Of a DNA stretch of 64,000 nt, positions 31,130-41,511 are shown in pieces (the first letter of the stretch is position 1; every line of letters starts with the position of its first letter). The stretch spans positions 637,501-701,500 of the forward strand of contig NC_061135.1 in assembly GCF_905220365.1 (NCBI RefSeq), read 5' to 3'. Source of the DNA: Vanessa cardui. Lineage: Eukaryota; Arthropoda; Insecta; Lepidoptera; Nymphalidae. The position numbers were made by a program, and so were the translations under genes. Below the pieces are notes generated by a model, which saw nothing but the letters and a program-made list of their open reading frames with translations, was not told the DNA's origin and did no database searches.

Positions 31130-31968
31130 AATAAACTCTAAAAGATACAAAAACAATAAATCTGCAAGACAAATAGTAAATAAATTAGGAACAAATATAC
31201 GTATTCTTATTCACGTCAAAATAAAGTCTGAAATATATAAGCACTGAGAAAGAATAACAAAGTTGAAAGTTACATTTCCCAGTGTAACTCGTCAGCTGGT
31301 CGCTGGGGAGGCACAGTCAGCATTACTCGAGATAACTTATACCCGAAACTGCAAACGGGCAAGTCTGTTGTAATAAGCTAATGCATTGCAATGAAATTGC
31401 TTCCAGAAGATGATGTTCTTTTAATATATTCCATTAACCAAAACAACTCAATGTATGAATTCTAAAGGGTGAATGTTTTGATATGAAACGAAGTTCTTTT
31501 TAGATTCAATATAATTGAGTAACTATTTGTTACTGTACAATCATAACGTTAATACGTATTCTCCTTTTACAGAGAAATTTCCAAGATGCTTTCCTCAACC
31601 GATTACGTGATTAATTGTAAATTCAGATTAAACATTTTTTGAACCTGATATATAATATTTTAAAATATTATAAATGTTATAAACAAATATTTGAGATTCT
31701 TATTAATATAGCTGGTTGGGATATCAGAAACGAAGATTGAAACCATGGCATAGCGTATACTTATGGACTATGATGTGGACGTTATGACTAGAAACGCTTA
31801 AGTACCTTAGTTAGAATCAAACTTAGTTCGCTTAGAAATTAACCCTTCACTTGTTGTATCAGGTCCTCTGCTTAATGCCGCATCATTGTTCTAAAGGTTA
31901 GATGATATGTATTGGAAAATGAAAAGGGCACCAAAAATATAAGTCTATATGGAAAAAAAAAATCATCA
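31130..31968. other. Unassigned AT-rich stretch
   Basis: A patch at 31275-31330 is more GC-rich (GTCAGCTGGTCGCTGGGGAG) but matches nothing I know. Confidence 0.4.
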
Positions 31969-32200
31969 CATAGTATAAAACAAAGTCGCTTACCGCTGTC
32001 TGTCCCTATGTATGTTTAGATCTTTAAAATTAAGCAACAAATTATGATGCGGTTTTTTTAATAGATAGAGTGATTCGAGAGGAAGGTTTTTGCATACATA
32101 TTATTCATAGACAATATAATAATGAAGCAAGAATAATTCTGTAGTATATCTAAATATACTGATACTAATATTAGCATTGCACTCGCCAAGCCGAGGTGGG
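31969..32200 (+). mobile_element. Hel-F, 3' end degenerate
   Basis: AGTATAAAACAAAGTCGCTT, ACCGCTGTCTGTCCCTATGT, TTATGATGCGGTTTTTTTAA and TAGATAGAGTGATTCGAGAG give a long match to Hel-F. The end GCCAAGCCGAGGTGGGGCAC replaces the expected GCGAAGCC...GGGTCGCTAG. Confidence 0.65.
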
Positions 32201-33452
32201 GCACTGTATCATATAAAATATAGATGTGGTTATCATCAAAGTACAATCTCGAAGTCTAAAATTTAATTTCACTTGCTACAGATTGATATCCACAGCAACT
32301 GGTACGAATGAGGACGGGTGAAAACTGAGGTCCATCCTAAGAGGCTGGCGCAGCGCCAAGTAATAATACTGGTATTTATCTCCACTGTCTCTAACTAAAA
32401 TGTCTATTTGCAGTTACAATTTGTTTAACTGTTTCTGAATGTGACGTTTATTAAAGATCTTTTTTTTGTTCTTTACTAAATTCGTGTTTTCTTTTTAGTA
32501 GCGACGGTTACGTGTACAGCAAACTGCAGGGCGTAGATACGGATAATATATACAATTATTTAGGTTCTAATATCAGACACGGCTGTAGATGACAGATATA
32601 TAGATGTCCTAAACGGGTATTGTATAGCATACAAATGTCATCGACCTTTAAATATCAATATTTAAAAATAAAAAAACGTTTTCATTTATCATATAGGGTT
32701 TTTATTGATATTAGTAGTCGAACTGACAAATGGGCCCTGGGATATTGGCTCCGTGAAAAATCCATCCCTTACAAAGCTATACGCCACCAACCTTGAAAAA
32801 TATATATATAATGTTGTACCTTTTGCCTATTTCTTGTCATGTCATAGGTGGCAAAAAAGCAGGAAACTTACCAGATAGCATATGATTACCACAGCCCATG
32901 AATGTTTGCAATAGCTGGAGCTTAGGGGAATACGATCTTTTGCTGAAGGTTTTCAAGTCCCGTCAGTTCGGAAATTCCGGTGAAAACTGGTTTCACAGAG
33001 TGGTGGTCTGAGGTATAAGATGCAGAATTAACCAACATCTCTCCAAACTTTAGAATCAAGCTGATCGGAAAGGGCTTGATTATTGTAACATTGAAAGCCC
33101 ATTCGCCCATCTGTTTACCTTTTTATACAAATATAAATGAAGAAGAAACCTCACTTAAATTAACTGCAGCGAAGAGTATAAATGATAAGCACGAATAAGA
33201 TACTCGCAAACTCTAAGCTCCACGTTTTGTATCCTCGGCCATCTCGGCTCATGTAGTGATGTAATGCAGTTTAACTTTTAGTGATGGGACGACAGGTTCA
33301 CGAGACGCTGGCGTGCTGCCAAACAGATAATGTTTACCACAAAATGTCTCAGTAACCGAGAAGTGTATTTGTATTTGGTACAATTCACTTAATACCGGCA
33401 CATAGATAAACGCTTGTAACTTTAAGAAGTGCGCGAAATCTTAAAAAACTGG
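32201..33452. other. Unassigned stretch
   Basis: A 62-codon minus-strand frame at 32922-33110 includes KPVFTGISELTGLENL; on the plus strand the same DNA contains TTCACAGAGTGGTGGTCTGA. It could be a LINE scrap, but I cannot assign it. CGGCCATCTCGGCTC at 33237-33251 looks like a 15-base SINE-A head remnant. Confidence 0.3.
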
Positions 33453-33524
33453 CAAGAAACTCATTAGTTACATTTTTCGTCGAGTTTTCTACTTATATGT
33501 AAAAATATATCATGTATTAATATA

Positions 33525-33985
33525 AACAAATACAACTTTTTTGTCCCATTTACTAACGAACCCGGCTCTTGGAGTAGTAGTGCATACAAACAACAACAAC
33601 AACAACAGCCTGTAAATTCCCACTGCTGGGCTAAAGGCCTCCTCTCCCTTGGAGAAGGTTTGGAACATATTCCACCACGCTGTTCCAATGCTGGTTGGTG
33701 GAATACACATGTGGCAGAATTTCTATCAAATTTGTCACATGCAGGTTTCCTCACGATGTTTTCCTTCACCGTCGAGCACAAGATGAATTAAAAGCACATA
33801 TATATAGTGGCGCTTGCCTGGGTTTGAAGCCGCAATCATCGGTTAAGATGCACGCGTTCTAACCACTGGGCCATCTCAGCTCATTTATACAGTAACTATT
33901 TTTAATTAATATTTGTATATATTTAAGCATTTAATATTATTCATACTTCAACCTGTTTTAATGATATTGTTATTGAATAAAAACT
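33525..33985 (+). mobile_element. Rep-E, split by a SINE-A
   Basis: The left part 33525-33582 (CAACTTTTTTGTCCCATTTA ... TCTTGGAGTAGTAGTGCATA) matches the start of Rep-E at 38911. The right part 33884-33985 (TTTATACAGTAACTATTTTT ... TATATTTAAGCATTTAATAT) matches its end. The middle of Rep-E, about 150 bases, is missing, and a minus-strand SINE-A lies in its place. Confidence 0.65.
33583..33882 (-). mobile_element. SINE-A2 inside Rep-E
   Basis: The tail is a CAACAACAACAACAACAGCC run. The A2 markers TCAAATTTGTCACATGC and CCTCTCCCTTGGAGAAGG are present. The head is complete (CACTGGGCCATCTCAGCTC). No target-site duplication is visible, in line with a deletion of host Rep-E sequence at the junction. 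Confidence 0.88.
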
Positions 33986-34386
33986 TTGTGACGTGTTCAA
34001 GGAAGCGTCGTCAGGTCAGATGAAGTATAAGAAAGGGGCATCCATCTTGGTTTGTCATGCTGGTAAAAATTGAACTGTCAGTTGCGTTCTTGATGGATTT
34101 CGTGGTATTTTTTATACATAACCAAAATCTTGTTAAGAATTGTCCGTCAATGTTTGCTTTAAATGTTTTAGTAAAAGGTCGAGTATAATATTTTTTGTAG
34201 CGGAATCTTTTAACGTAATAATCAAAATCTGAGATGTAACAAATTTAATAATTTTAAATTACAAAGATATATTAAACACATAAAAAGTGACTGATTCATT
34301 CAACAAGCATTATAAATCTTCGAGTATTTTCAACAATGAGACATCTCAATAGAAACAGTGGCTTATACCTGTTTAAAATTATCATA
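33986..34386. other. Unassigned AT-rich stretch
   Basis: Nothing recognised. Confidence 0.45.
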
Positions 34387-34655
34387 TTTTTTATGTTATA
34401 TGTTGGCGGACGAGCATATGGGCCACCTGATGGTAAGTGATCACCAGTGTAAGAAATATTAACTATTCCTTACATCGTCAATGTGCCAATAACCTTGCTA
34501 ACTAAGATGTTAAGTCATTTGTGCTGCTGTAGTTACACTGGCTCACTCACCCTTTAAACCGGAACACAACAATACTAAGTACTATTATTTGGCCGTAGAA
34601 TAACTGATGAGTGGGTGGTACCTACCCAGACCGGCTTGCACAAAGCAATACCACC
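34387..34655 (-). mobile_element. Rep-C, near full length
   Basis: GTTGGCGGACGAGCATATGG, GCCACCTGATGGTAAGTGAT, TCACCCTTTAAACCGGAACA and GGTACCTACCCAGACCGGCT are in complement order. About 20 bases are missing after GTGATCACC. The expected A-tail (T-run on the plus strand) is present at 34388-34392. Confidence 0.78.
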
Positions 34656-34876
34656 AAGTAATAAATCTAATTTATAATAATATATCCTTTACACGGGAAC
34701 ATGTAAATAGTATTCATTTTATTTGATAAAATGGAAAAACCACTACAAATCTAGTTGCTTGGTTCCTCAATCAATATCCCGAAAAATAAAAAAGATATAA
34801 ATATTTATTGACGGCTTAAAAGGTAATTCTATAACCATATTTAACAGATCGCACACGTTCAAGGCAAACATTCACG

Positions 34877-35045
34877 TTTTAATTCACCGCCGAGCACGAA
34901 ATTAATAATAATTTGTATTCGTAATTCATATCGTGCTTAGCTGTGAAGAAAAACATCGTGTGTAAACCTGTTAGTTTATTAAATTCCGGAACACATTGGT
35001 ACACGTGTACCAACAGTCAAACAGGCATTAGAGCAATATTTTTAT
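34877..35045. mobile_element. SINE-A fragments in inverted arrangement
   Basis: TTAATTCACCGCCGAGCACG at 34879 is a minus-strand SINE-A piece. After a short AT spacer, TAATTCATATCGTGCTTAGC and TGTGAAGAAAAACATCGTG are the same part on the plus strand, continuing to AGGCATTAGAGCAATATT. The two pieces cover the same segment and form an imperfect hairpin. Confidence 0.55.
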
Positions 35046-35092
35046 ATAATACATTGAGGCGGACCTAAATGTAACATATTGTAGCCCATAGA

Positions 35093-35490
35093 GAGCCGAG
35101 ATGGCCCAGTGGTTAAAACACATACAACAACAACAACAGCCTGTAAATTCCCACTGCTAGGCTAAAGGCCTCGTCTACCTTTGAGGAGAAGGTTTGGAAC
35201 ATATTCCACCACGCTGTTCCAATGCGGGTTGGTGGAATACACATGTGGCAGAATTTTTATGAAATTTGTCATATTGTTAAAACACATGCAGAGCTTAATT
35301 TGTGTTTATAATTCATCTCGTGCTCGGCGGTGAAAGAAAACATCCTGAGAAAACCTGCATGTGACTAATTAGGTACATGTATATTCCACCAACCTGCATT
35401 GGAAGAGTGTGGTGGAATATGTTACGAGCATTCTCCTCAAAGTTAGAGGAGGCCTTAGCCCAGCAGTAGGAAATTTAGGGGCTGTTTTAT
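35093..35490 (+). mobile_element. SINE-A host copy interrupted by another SINE-A
   Basis: The head (GAGCCGAGATGGCCCAGTGG) ends at 35123 and the body resumes at 35288 (GCAGAGCTTAATTTGTGTTT) to the 3' end AGCAGTAGGAAATTTAGGGG. The segment from the anticodon-like arm through the B box is absent, so this copy had already lost its internal promoter or lost it later. The 3' side TCTCCTCAAAGTTAGAGGAG is A2-like. Confidence 0.85.
35124..35275 (-). mobile_element. SINE-A2, 5'-truncated, inserted in a SINE-A
   Basis: GTTAAAACACAT at 35112-35123 and 35276-35287 is an exact 12-bp target-site duplication. Between them the A2 tail (ACAACAACAACAACAGCC on the plus strand) and 3' body run to GAAATTTGTCATATT, where the copy is truncated. 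Opposite orientation to its host. Confidence 0.92.
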
Positions 35491-36642
35491 TTTTATACAA
35501 TAAGATTTTTTTATTTCGAATTTAAATATATTTTCAACTTATTCGAAGGAAGGCGGGAGCTTAAAAATACAGTTCGGGGACTTATACAAGAAAACGAAAA
35601 ATGTTTTTGATATTCTATGTAGCTCGCAGTTACCCCGAATTCCTTTACCGGTTGATATTGTATAATTCTTTGGGTGGAGATTTGGACGAAATTCCACTTA
35701 AAAAACTTCAAGGCCGGGGCGCGTTGATAAGCGGAGCGGTTTGTTGTAAAGCCGATTACGATCTAGCTGATGTTTCGTGATTGAACGCTCGATTTTCTGC
35801 TTTGTTTCAAAGTTAAAATACTCTGTAATTCTGTATTCGATTAGGTTCTTTTTACCTAAATTTACAAAATAAAAAATTGGTACCAATTAAGTTTTGATAT
35901 TCTGATAGCTATTATTGAAATCGATATTAATGTATGCCATTGCAAATATATTAATATAATATGTCTGTGTGGATACTGTATTTCGTTTCTAAAATTGATC
36001 GGGCTCAAATGAAATAAAATAATAAAAATTTATTCTAGATATTTCTATAACATAATTAAATTAAACTACTAGCCATGCAATCGAATGTATTTGCTATCGA
36101 AAATATTATTTTTGTGTCCAAAGAATAAAAGCAAACAATAAAACTACAATTTTTAAAAAGGATTGTAACGATTATTTATTCAATAAAGGAAGCCTAAGTC
36201 CCTATTTTTTAAAACTACGAATTTCCTTACAAATATTCATTCCAAATTTAAAAACTTCTCTAGATTAATTTTGACCAAAAGTCTCAGTTCTCATCCCACT
36301 TTTTTATAAAAAAGATTTTTCTGAAACATAAATGACAAAGCATGACAAAATATTATTTGAAGTAGCGCTCAGTAAGTAAACCTCAGTCTAAGGCTCTTTG
36401 ATGGTAAATCGCTGGTAGCAAAGTAAAATTAATAATTCCGGCCCGGTTGCCCGCTATTACAGCCCTTTTGCAAATTTCCCTAAACTCAACAATTATTTTC
36501 ATAGATTAGTTATTCAAGCTTAGTTTATTTCGTCTAATATTAAGTGTTTTTTAAAATAAAAAAGTCCAAGTAAGCCGGTTAGCGCAAAATAAAATTTTAT
36601 CGGTATTAATTTTCATATATTAATTATATTAATATTAATAAA
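35491..36642. other. Unassigned AT-rich stretch
   Basis: Two minus-strand frames (35511-35711, 35698-35886) overlap end to end and lie in slightly more balanced DNA at 35520-35800. I see no motif or homology, so I leave them uncalled. Confidence 0.35.
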
Positions 36643-37117
36643 CTAGCCGCCCGTCCTGGCTTCGCATGGTACATAATATATTTTAAAATATACATTTTAT
36701 TCAAGTAGCATATGTAACCCTAGGATATAACTTTTATTTTCTAGCTTTATGACTTGTTAAATTTGTAATATCAATTCAATTTGGGCTGATAATTATTGTT
36801 TCAATAATGACAAATATCCAGTGTTATTCGCTTTTATAAATCAAAAGAAAAAAATAGATTTGTATTGATATTTTTTCTAAATAAATTTTTGAAGTTGCAT
36901 TTTTGGAGTATGCATATGGGAGTTCAAATTATTGCAAATAGTCACCCCTATCATATCCTAGCGTAGTACGTCGAATTACCAATAACCCTATATACACAAA
37001 AAATACAAAATTTTCCTCATTATAATAGTGGAATAGATATGTTCAGATGTCATACGGTTTTTTATAATCTAAACGCAGTTATAACTTTCACGTTATTTAT
37101 ATTATCGAAAGGCTAGA
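36643..37117 (-). mobile_element. Helitron-like element, 475 bp
   Basis: On the minus strand the 3' end is CATGCGAAGCCAGGACGGGC followed by GGCTAG and T. The 5' end is TC after A (TCTAGCCTTTCGATAATATA, then ACGTGAAAGTTATAACTGCG). The ends obey the A/T insertion rule and the 5' part shares a GTGAAAGT word with Hel-K. The interior (AATTCGACGTACTACGCTAG, GACTATTTGCAATAATTTGA) is distinct from Hel-F and Hel-K. Non-coding. Confidence 0.5.
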
Positions 37118-37593
37118 TTTTCTCTATTTTCCAGTTAGTTGATATAAAATAAATTGATTGTATTTTTACGATTCCAAGTAGCCATTACGGTCCTGAAAAC
37201 CTTACGTTATAGATTTATCAACTTACGTGACGCAAAAAACTTTTTTGCTTTCAGAGTCGGTCGTAATCTTGTAAAAAGAGACTCGGGTCTCCTACGAACT
37301 GCGTTAGCTTTCCATTATTCTCTTAAGTCATTTCTAGAAAAATCCTTTCGCCAGTCTAAATGTATTATCATAAAATAGTTTCTTGAACGCCATTTCGAAA
37401 TACAACGTACGAGCTTTAAAATCTTCTCGGAAATGTGTGCCGTAACTTAAAATTACGTTTTACTCTTTGAAATGTTTTTGTTTTTAAATTCGTTTATACA
37501 TTTATGTCAATTGAATAACAGTTCAGAAATTACTCTCTGATATTTTATTGTAACAGAATGTTTCAACTTATTCAAGACCACAAACATTGTGCG
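37118..37593. other. Unassigned stretch
   Basis: A 74-codon frame at 37154-37378 has no motif. Nothing else is seen. Confidence 0.4.
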
Positions 37594-37784
37594 TTAGAAC
37601 TAGTGCGCACTGGTAACTTTTGTCACGGTGACTGTTTCGTCACTCTCGTCAAGTCCGTGAATATGTACAGATGCAGACACAAATGTCACGTCGTAATGTG
37701 CGCGCACCTCCGTACAAATTCATGGATTCGACAAGTGACGAAACAGTCACCGTGACAAAAGTTACCAGTGCGCGCTGGTTCTTA
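37594..37784. mobile_element. Palindromic element with 70-75-bp arms
   Basis: The left arm reads GCGCACTGGTAACTTTTGTC, ACGGTGACTGTTTCGTCACT, then GTCAAGTCCGTGAATATGTAC. The right arm is its complement with scattered mismatches (GTACAAATTCATGGATTCGAC, then AGTGACGAAACAGTCACCGT and GACAAAAGTTACCAGTGCGC). The middle contains GTGCGCGCAC. I see no target-site duplication and do not know the family; a fold-back MITE is the simplest reading. A 65-codon frame across it is an artefact. Confidence 0.7.
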
Positions 37785-37880
37785 GTGTTTATTCGCTTAC
37801 GAAGACACGCCTACATTGAACTATCACCTTGCTATTAGTGTGAGTGATGCTCGTACTTACAAGTTATATTAGTGTGCCAC

Positions 37881-38017
37881 AACAACAGCCTGAAATTCCC
37901 ACTGCTGGGCTAAAGGCCTCCTCTCCCTTTGAGGAGAAGGCTTGGAACATATTCCACCACGCTGTTCCAATGCGGGTTGGTGGAATACACATGTGGCAGA
38001 ATTTCTATGAAATTTGA
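37881..38017 (-). mobile_element. SINE-A2, 5'-truncated
   Basis: ACAACAACAGCCTGAAATTC, CCTCTCCCTTTGAGGAGAAG and GGTTGGTGGAATACACATGT run to TTTCTATGAAATTTGAC, where the match stops. Head and promoter are missing. Flanking AGTGT words on both sides may be a short target duplication. Confidence 0.88.
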
Positions 38018-38910
38018 CAAGTGTATGTCTATGGCTTGCTATAGCTGCACTTTACGCTTTGACTTTATACAACACCATGTATATTCAAATAAAGTAGTCG
38101 AATACTTACCAGTTACATAGTCAATATAACCTCGTACGATATAGAATCATTAGCTAAAGAAAGCGGGAATAAATCATTAAGCATTATCATAAATAAATAT
38201 TCAGTGGCGTATTAAATTTCATCCCTAACTGCGGGCGCTTGGCTGCTTTCCAAAGGCCAACTTGTCTGGTACTTGGATATAGTGAACTGGATAGCGCATT
38301 ATTATTTGTTAGAGCGTGGAAATATACGATTATTTATCAATGTTCAAGAGTAGATTCGACGGATGTTATTGTATTGAGTGAGAGTAAGGTATAATTGACT
38401 TTTCGAAATTAGTTATAAGAATGAGAGACCGAGCGACAATCGAAGTGATTTCTCCAAGCAAACCTAGCAGCGATTTGATCTCCAAATCCACGCTTCATAA
38501 TTTGTAACCAGCTCATGAAGGAAATAATAATACTAATAACTGATTGTAATATTAGTCACTGATGATCGCGAAACAATGTAATTAAAACCAAAGGCAGTCA
38601 AAGCTAAAATGATTTTCAAACTACATGAATAAATGAATAAATAATTTTACTGACATAAACTCAAAATCTTATAAAACGATGCAAACATTTATGAAGATTT
38701 CCGTCATCACCAATAGTTCAATAAGCGCATGTCTACGTCGTAAAAACTAATTCAACCTCGAATTAAAAATAACTTACACAATCCATCGAAATAAAGGCGT
38801 GCGATATGGTACAGATTTTAAGAACATTATACTCATTAAATAATTAAGTGCCGCTGCGGAAAAAGCTGAAGCAAAAAATGATCTAAATATTCGTGTCTTA
38901 AATCAAATTA
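38018..38910. other. Unassigned stretch
   Basis: CAGTGGCGTATTAAATTTCA at 38202-38221 looks like a hAT-type end, but no partner end was found. TTGATCTCCAAATC at 38477-38490 also occurs at 22179-22192. Confidence 0.3.
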
Positions 38911-39190
38911 CTTTTTTGTTCCATTTGATGTCGAAAAGCTTGACCTTTGGAATAGTGGTGCAAAAAGCTTCATCAAAAATATAAAGGCCTCATTGCCTCC
39001 ACTGGTGACAGGAGGGCTGGTTCGTTTTTTGCCCAGAGGATCGGACTTGCGATTCAACGGGGAAATGCTGCTAGCCATTCCACGGGGTCAAGATTTATAC
39101 AGTCACTAGTTTTCGTTCATATTTCTATATATTTAAGCATTTAACGTTATTAATTCTTATGTTAATAAAGTTTCCTTTTATTAAATAAAT
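38911..39190 (+). mobile_element. Rep-E, best copy (retroelement 3' end)
   Basis: From 38986 a frame stays open to a TAA at 39142-39144 and reads GDRRAGSFFAQRIGLAIQRG then NAAS. That looks like a decayed ORF end and I recall similar peptides from lepidopteran retroelements. The 3' part has GGGGTCAAGATTTATACAGT, TATATATTTAAGCATTTAAC and TTAATTCTTATGTTAATAAA, an AATAAA-containing UTR. Clade unknown. Confidence 0.6.
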
Positions 39191-39616
39191 GGTATTAACA
39201 TACAAACAATACTCACTAATATATCAATTACACAACATGCTTAAGAGGTGAAACAAATTCGTAAGATGCCAGTTCCAGTGTATCGTATCCGCGGTATTGA
39301 CGATGCAAAATTGACTCCGATGTTTTTTCCGCACTATCCATTTTCTATCCATTAAGATTCTTTGATTCTTGCTCTGATTATTGTTCGAGCGGCGTGAGGT
39401 TTCCTGTTTTTAAGTGACCTTTGCACTTTAAGTTGGAAATCTATTCGAGGGAATTATTAATTGTCGGCCATTTCTACGGCTTCGCGGTATCGCGTGATAT
39501 CGTTTAATCGTGCGAACGAAATCACTATCATCGTAATGTTTTCTTGTTTTTAATTACATGTTATATTTTCTCGAGTTAGTAATCATACATTAATGTCAGA
39601 ATTTGAATATGTCTAA
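39191..39616. other. Unassigned stretch
   Basis: Somewhat less AT-rich around 39360-39520 (GGCTTCGCGGTATCGCGTGA); no gene or repeat recognised. Confidence 0.35.
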
Positions 39617-39925
39617 TCTCTTCTTAATGATTTGATTGGTCAAAGATAATAATTTATAGCGAGCTAATCCAATGACAGCAACAGTCACATAATATGTCAA
39701 CATAAGCACACATACTCAATTTTTAATGATTTTATTGGTGGAAAATAATTTATAGCGAATTATTTCAATAACAGCCACAGCTACACATGTGTGAGTGTGG
39801 TCACCACATACTCACTTACTCAATTCTTAATGATTTTATTGGTGGAAAATAATTTATAGCGAACTGTTCCTATAACAGCCACCATCACGCAAGTGTGAGT
39901 GTGATCAACACATGCACTTACTCAA
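39617..39925. repeat. Tandem repeat, three units of about 100 bp
   Basis: TTAATGATTTNATTGGT, then AATAATTTATAGCGA and ACAGC-ACAG words recur at 39624, 39723 and 39827, i.e. periods of about 99 and 104. Units 2 and 3 are close to each other (TTTATTGGTGGAAAATAATT identical) and unit 1 is more diverged. Each unit ends in a TGTGAGTGTG...CACATACTCACTTAC-type half-palindrome, weakest in unit 1. Confidence 0.88.
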
Positions 39926-40403
39926 AAATTAACAAAAATATTATATGAAATACATAAATCATTTGAAACTAAACGGAAGACACATAGAAAGTCTATATAT
40001 CGATGAATTTATACTTTATCGATGAAAATTGACAATGTGGGACTTTGTCCTTCGAACTGAGATACAGCGTTACTTATTACGACATAAAATAGAAGCGCGT
40101 TTATGTGTAGCCAAGTCATTTGGGAAATTGCTCAATTTATCTTTAATAAAACCTTCAAATATTAGAGATGTGATCTATTATATATACAAGTTAATAGAGT
40201 ACGCGTCACATTATTGTAGTTAGATAAAGTATATAAACGGCTGGACTTCCAGGTAGGCTATAATTAAAATAGTTGAAAAGTCTAATTACTGAATTTCTTT
40301 ACGCTACTAATATGAACCAATTGAAGTATTGATGGATGTTAAATTAATTAAATGTATTTATTATGCTTTTATGAGACTATTTAAGTTAAGTTTATTGGTT
40401 TCA
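39926..40403. other. Unassigned AT-rich stretch
   Basis: A 64-codon frame at 40029-40223 has no motif. Confidence 0.4.
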
Positions 40404-40444
40404 TTTAATTAGTATCGGTGCAAATAGCACCGATACTAATTAAA
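40404..40444. repeat. Perfect hairpin, 18-bp arms, 5-base loop
   Basis: TTTAATTAGTATCGGTGC, loop AAATA, GCACCGATACTAATTAAA. No mismatch. It is too short for a microRNA precursor and has no element around it. Confidence 0.95.
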
Positions 40445-40476
40445 GTTTCTTGAGCTATTTGTTTACTTAGCCAAAT

Positions 40477-40605
40477 TAGTTTACACCTCATCTATGGTAC
40501 CTTCCCAGATGTGGTGTAAACAACTTTGACCCACTCGTCATATATTCTACCGCCAAATTGTAATAGTTAGTGTTGTTGTATTGCGTGTTGAAGGTGGTAA
40601 CCACA
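40477..40605 (+). mobile_element. Ancient Rep-C with a hairpin at its 5' end
   Basis: CCCACTCGTCATATATTCTA, CCGCCAAATTGTAATAG and TGTTGTATTGCGTGTTGAAG follow mid Rep-C. At 40477-40518 the left end is an inverted repeat (GTTTACACCTCATCT facing AGATGTGGTGTAAAC) around GGTACCTTCCC, a Rep-C word. Confidence 0.5.
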
Positions 40606-40737
40606 TGTCATCAAATGTTGCAATAAAAAAAAGTATTTTTTTTAGTATATGCTCTGAAATTTATTAGTCTTTAATGGACGCAATGATATCATGTCGATAT
40701 CGTAATGTTAAATAAGCTCCAAGCGTTTTCTTTAAGA

Positions 40738-40800
40738 AATCCTCTCAGAAAATAGTTGGAGCATATTTCACCATGCTTCTCTAATGCGCTAGCTTGCTAG
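40738..40800 (-). mobile_element. Possible SINE-A scrap, very diverged
   Basis: GTTGGAGCATATTTCACCAT and GCTTCTCTAATGCG resemble the complement of the SINE-A segment with GCATTGGAACAGCGTGGTGG. Weak. Confidence 0.35.
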
Positions 40801-41189
40801 ATGCCGAAATTATATCCCAAATCTATCAAACATTAGAAGAATTCTAAATATATCATAAATGTACAGAAAATTACAAACTATCTCAGTTTTCGATTCCAAC
40901 AATTGATAATACATATAATAGCGTTTAAGACTGCACCCATAACACTACTTACATCAAGTGCAGCCACATTGAAATGTATAGTTAACAAGTTGCTGGAATT
41001 ATCTATAAACGAAATTCTCCAAACTAACAAACTTCGCAACTAGCTTCAATATATTACCTACCTACCAGTATATTACTAGTTACCAGCTTCACATGGCCCG
41101 CACATGAACCTACTAAAAATGTTTAAATAGTATCACATTGTACTGTATTCATTTCACGGGCCACGTCATTATTCCTCCAAATTGGGATT
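40801..41189. other. Unassigned AT-rich stretch
   Basis: Nothing recognised. Confidence 0.45.
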
Positions 41190-41418
41190 TTTTTTTTATA
41201 TATGAGACAACATCACATACATTACTCTGATCCCAATGTAAGTAGCTGAAGCACTTGTGTTATGGAAATCAGAAGTAACGACGGTACCACAAACACCCAG
41301 ACCCAAGACAATATAGAAAACTAATGGTCATCTACATCGACTCGGCATCGAACCCGGGACCTCAGAGTGGAGTACCCATGAAAACCGATGTACACACCAC
41401 TTGATCATGGAGGTCGTC
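41190..41418 (-). mobile_element. SINE-B, full length
   Basis: The plus strand reads TTTTTTTTATATATGAGACA, ACATTACTCTGATCCCAATG, AGAAGTAACGACGGTACCAC and GTACACACCACTTGATCATG, ending GAGGTCGTC. The B box complement is CATCGAACCCGGG. Confidence 0.88.
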
Positions 41419-41511
41419 GGGATTTGTTTTTATATTTTTTTAACGATCATCATTAATTACTTTCTAAATCTTCAAAAACCATCGTCCTTAATCGTGCTTA
41501 ATTTCAAACCT

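Noticed and set aside
32922..33110. 62-codon minus-strand frame as a gene
   Set aside because: Short, no known domain; it might be a LINE scrap but the match is only a vague memory.
38202..38221. CAGTGGCGTATTAAATTTCA as a hAT terminus
   Set aside because: No partner inverted end or 8-bp duplication was found.
39617..39925. CRISPR-like array
   Set aside because: Three diverged 100-bp units in a eukaryotic genome, without short identical repeats and unique spacers.
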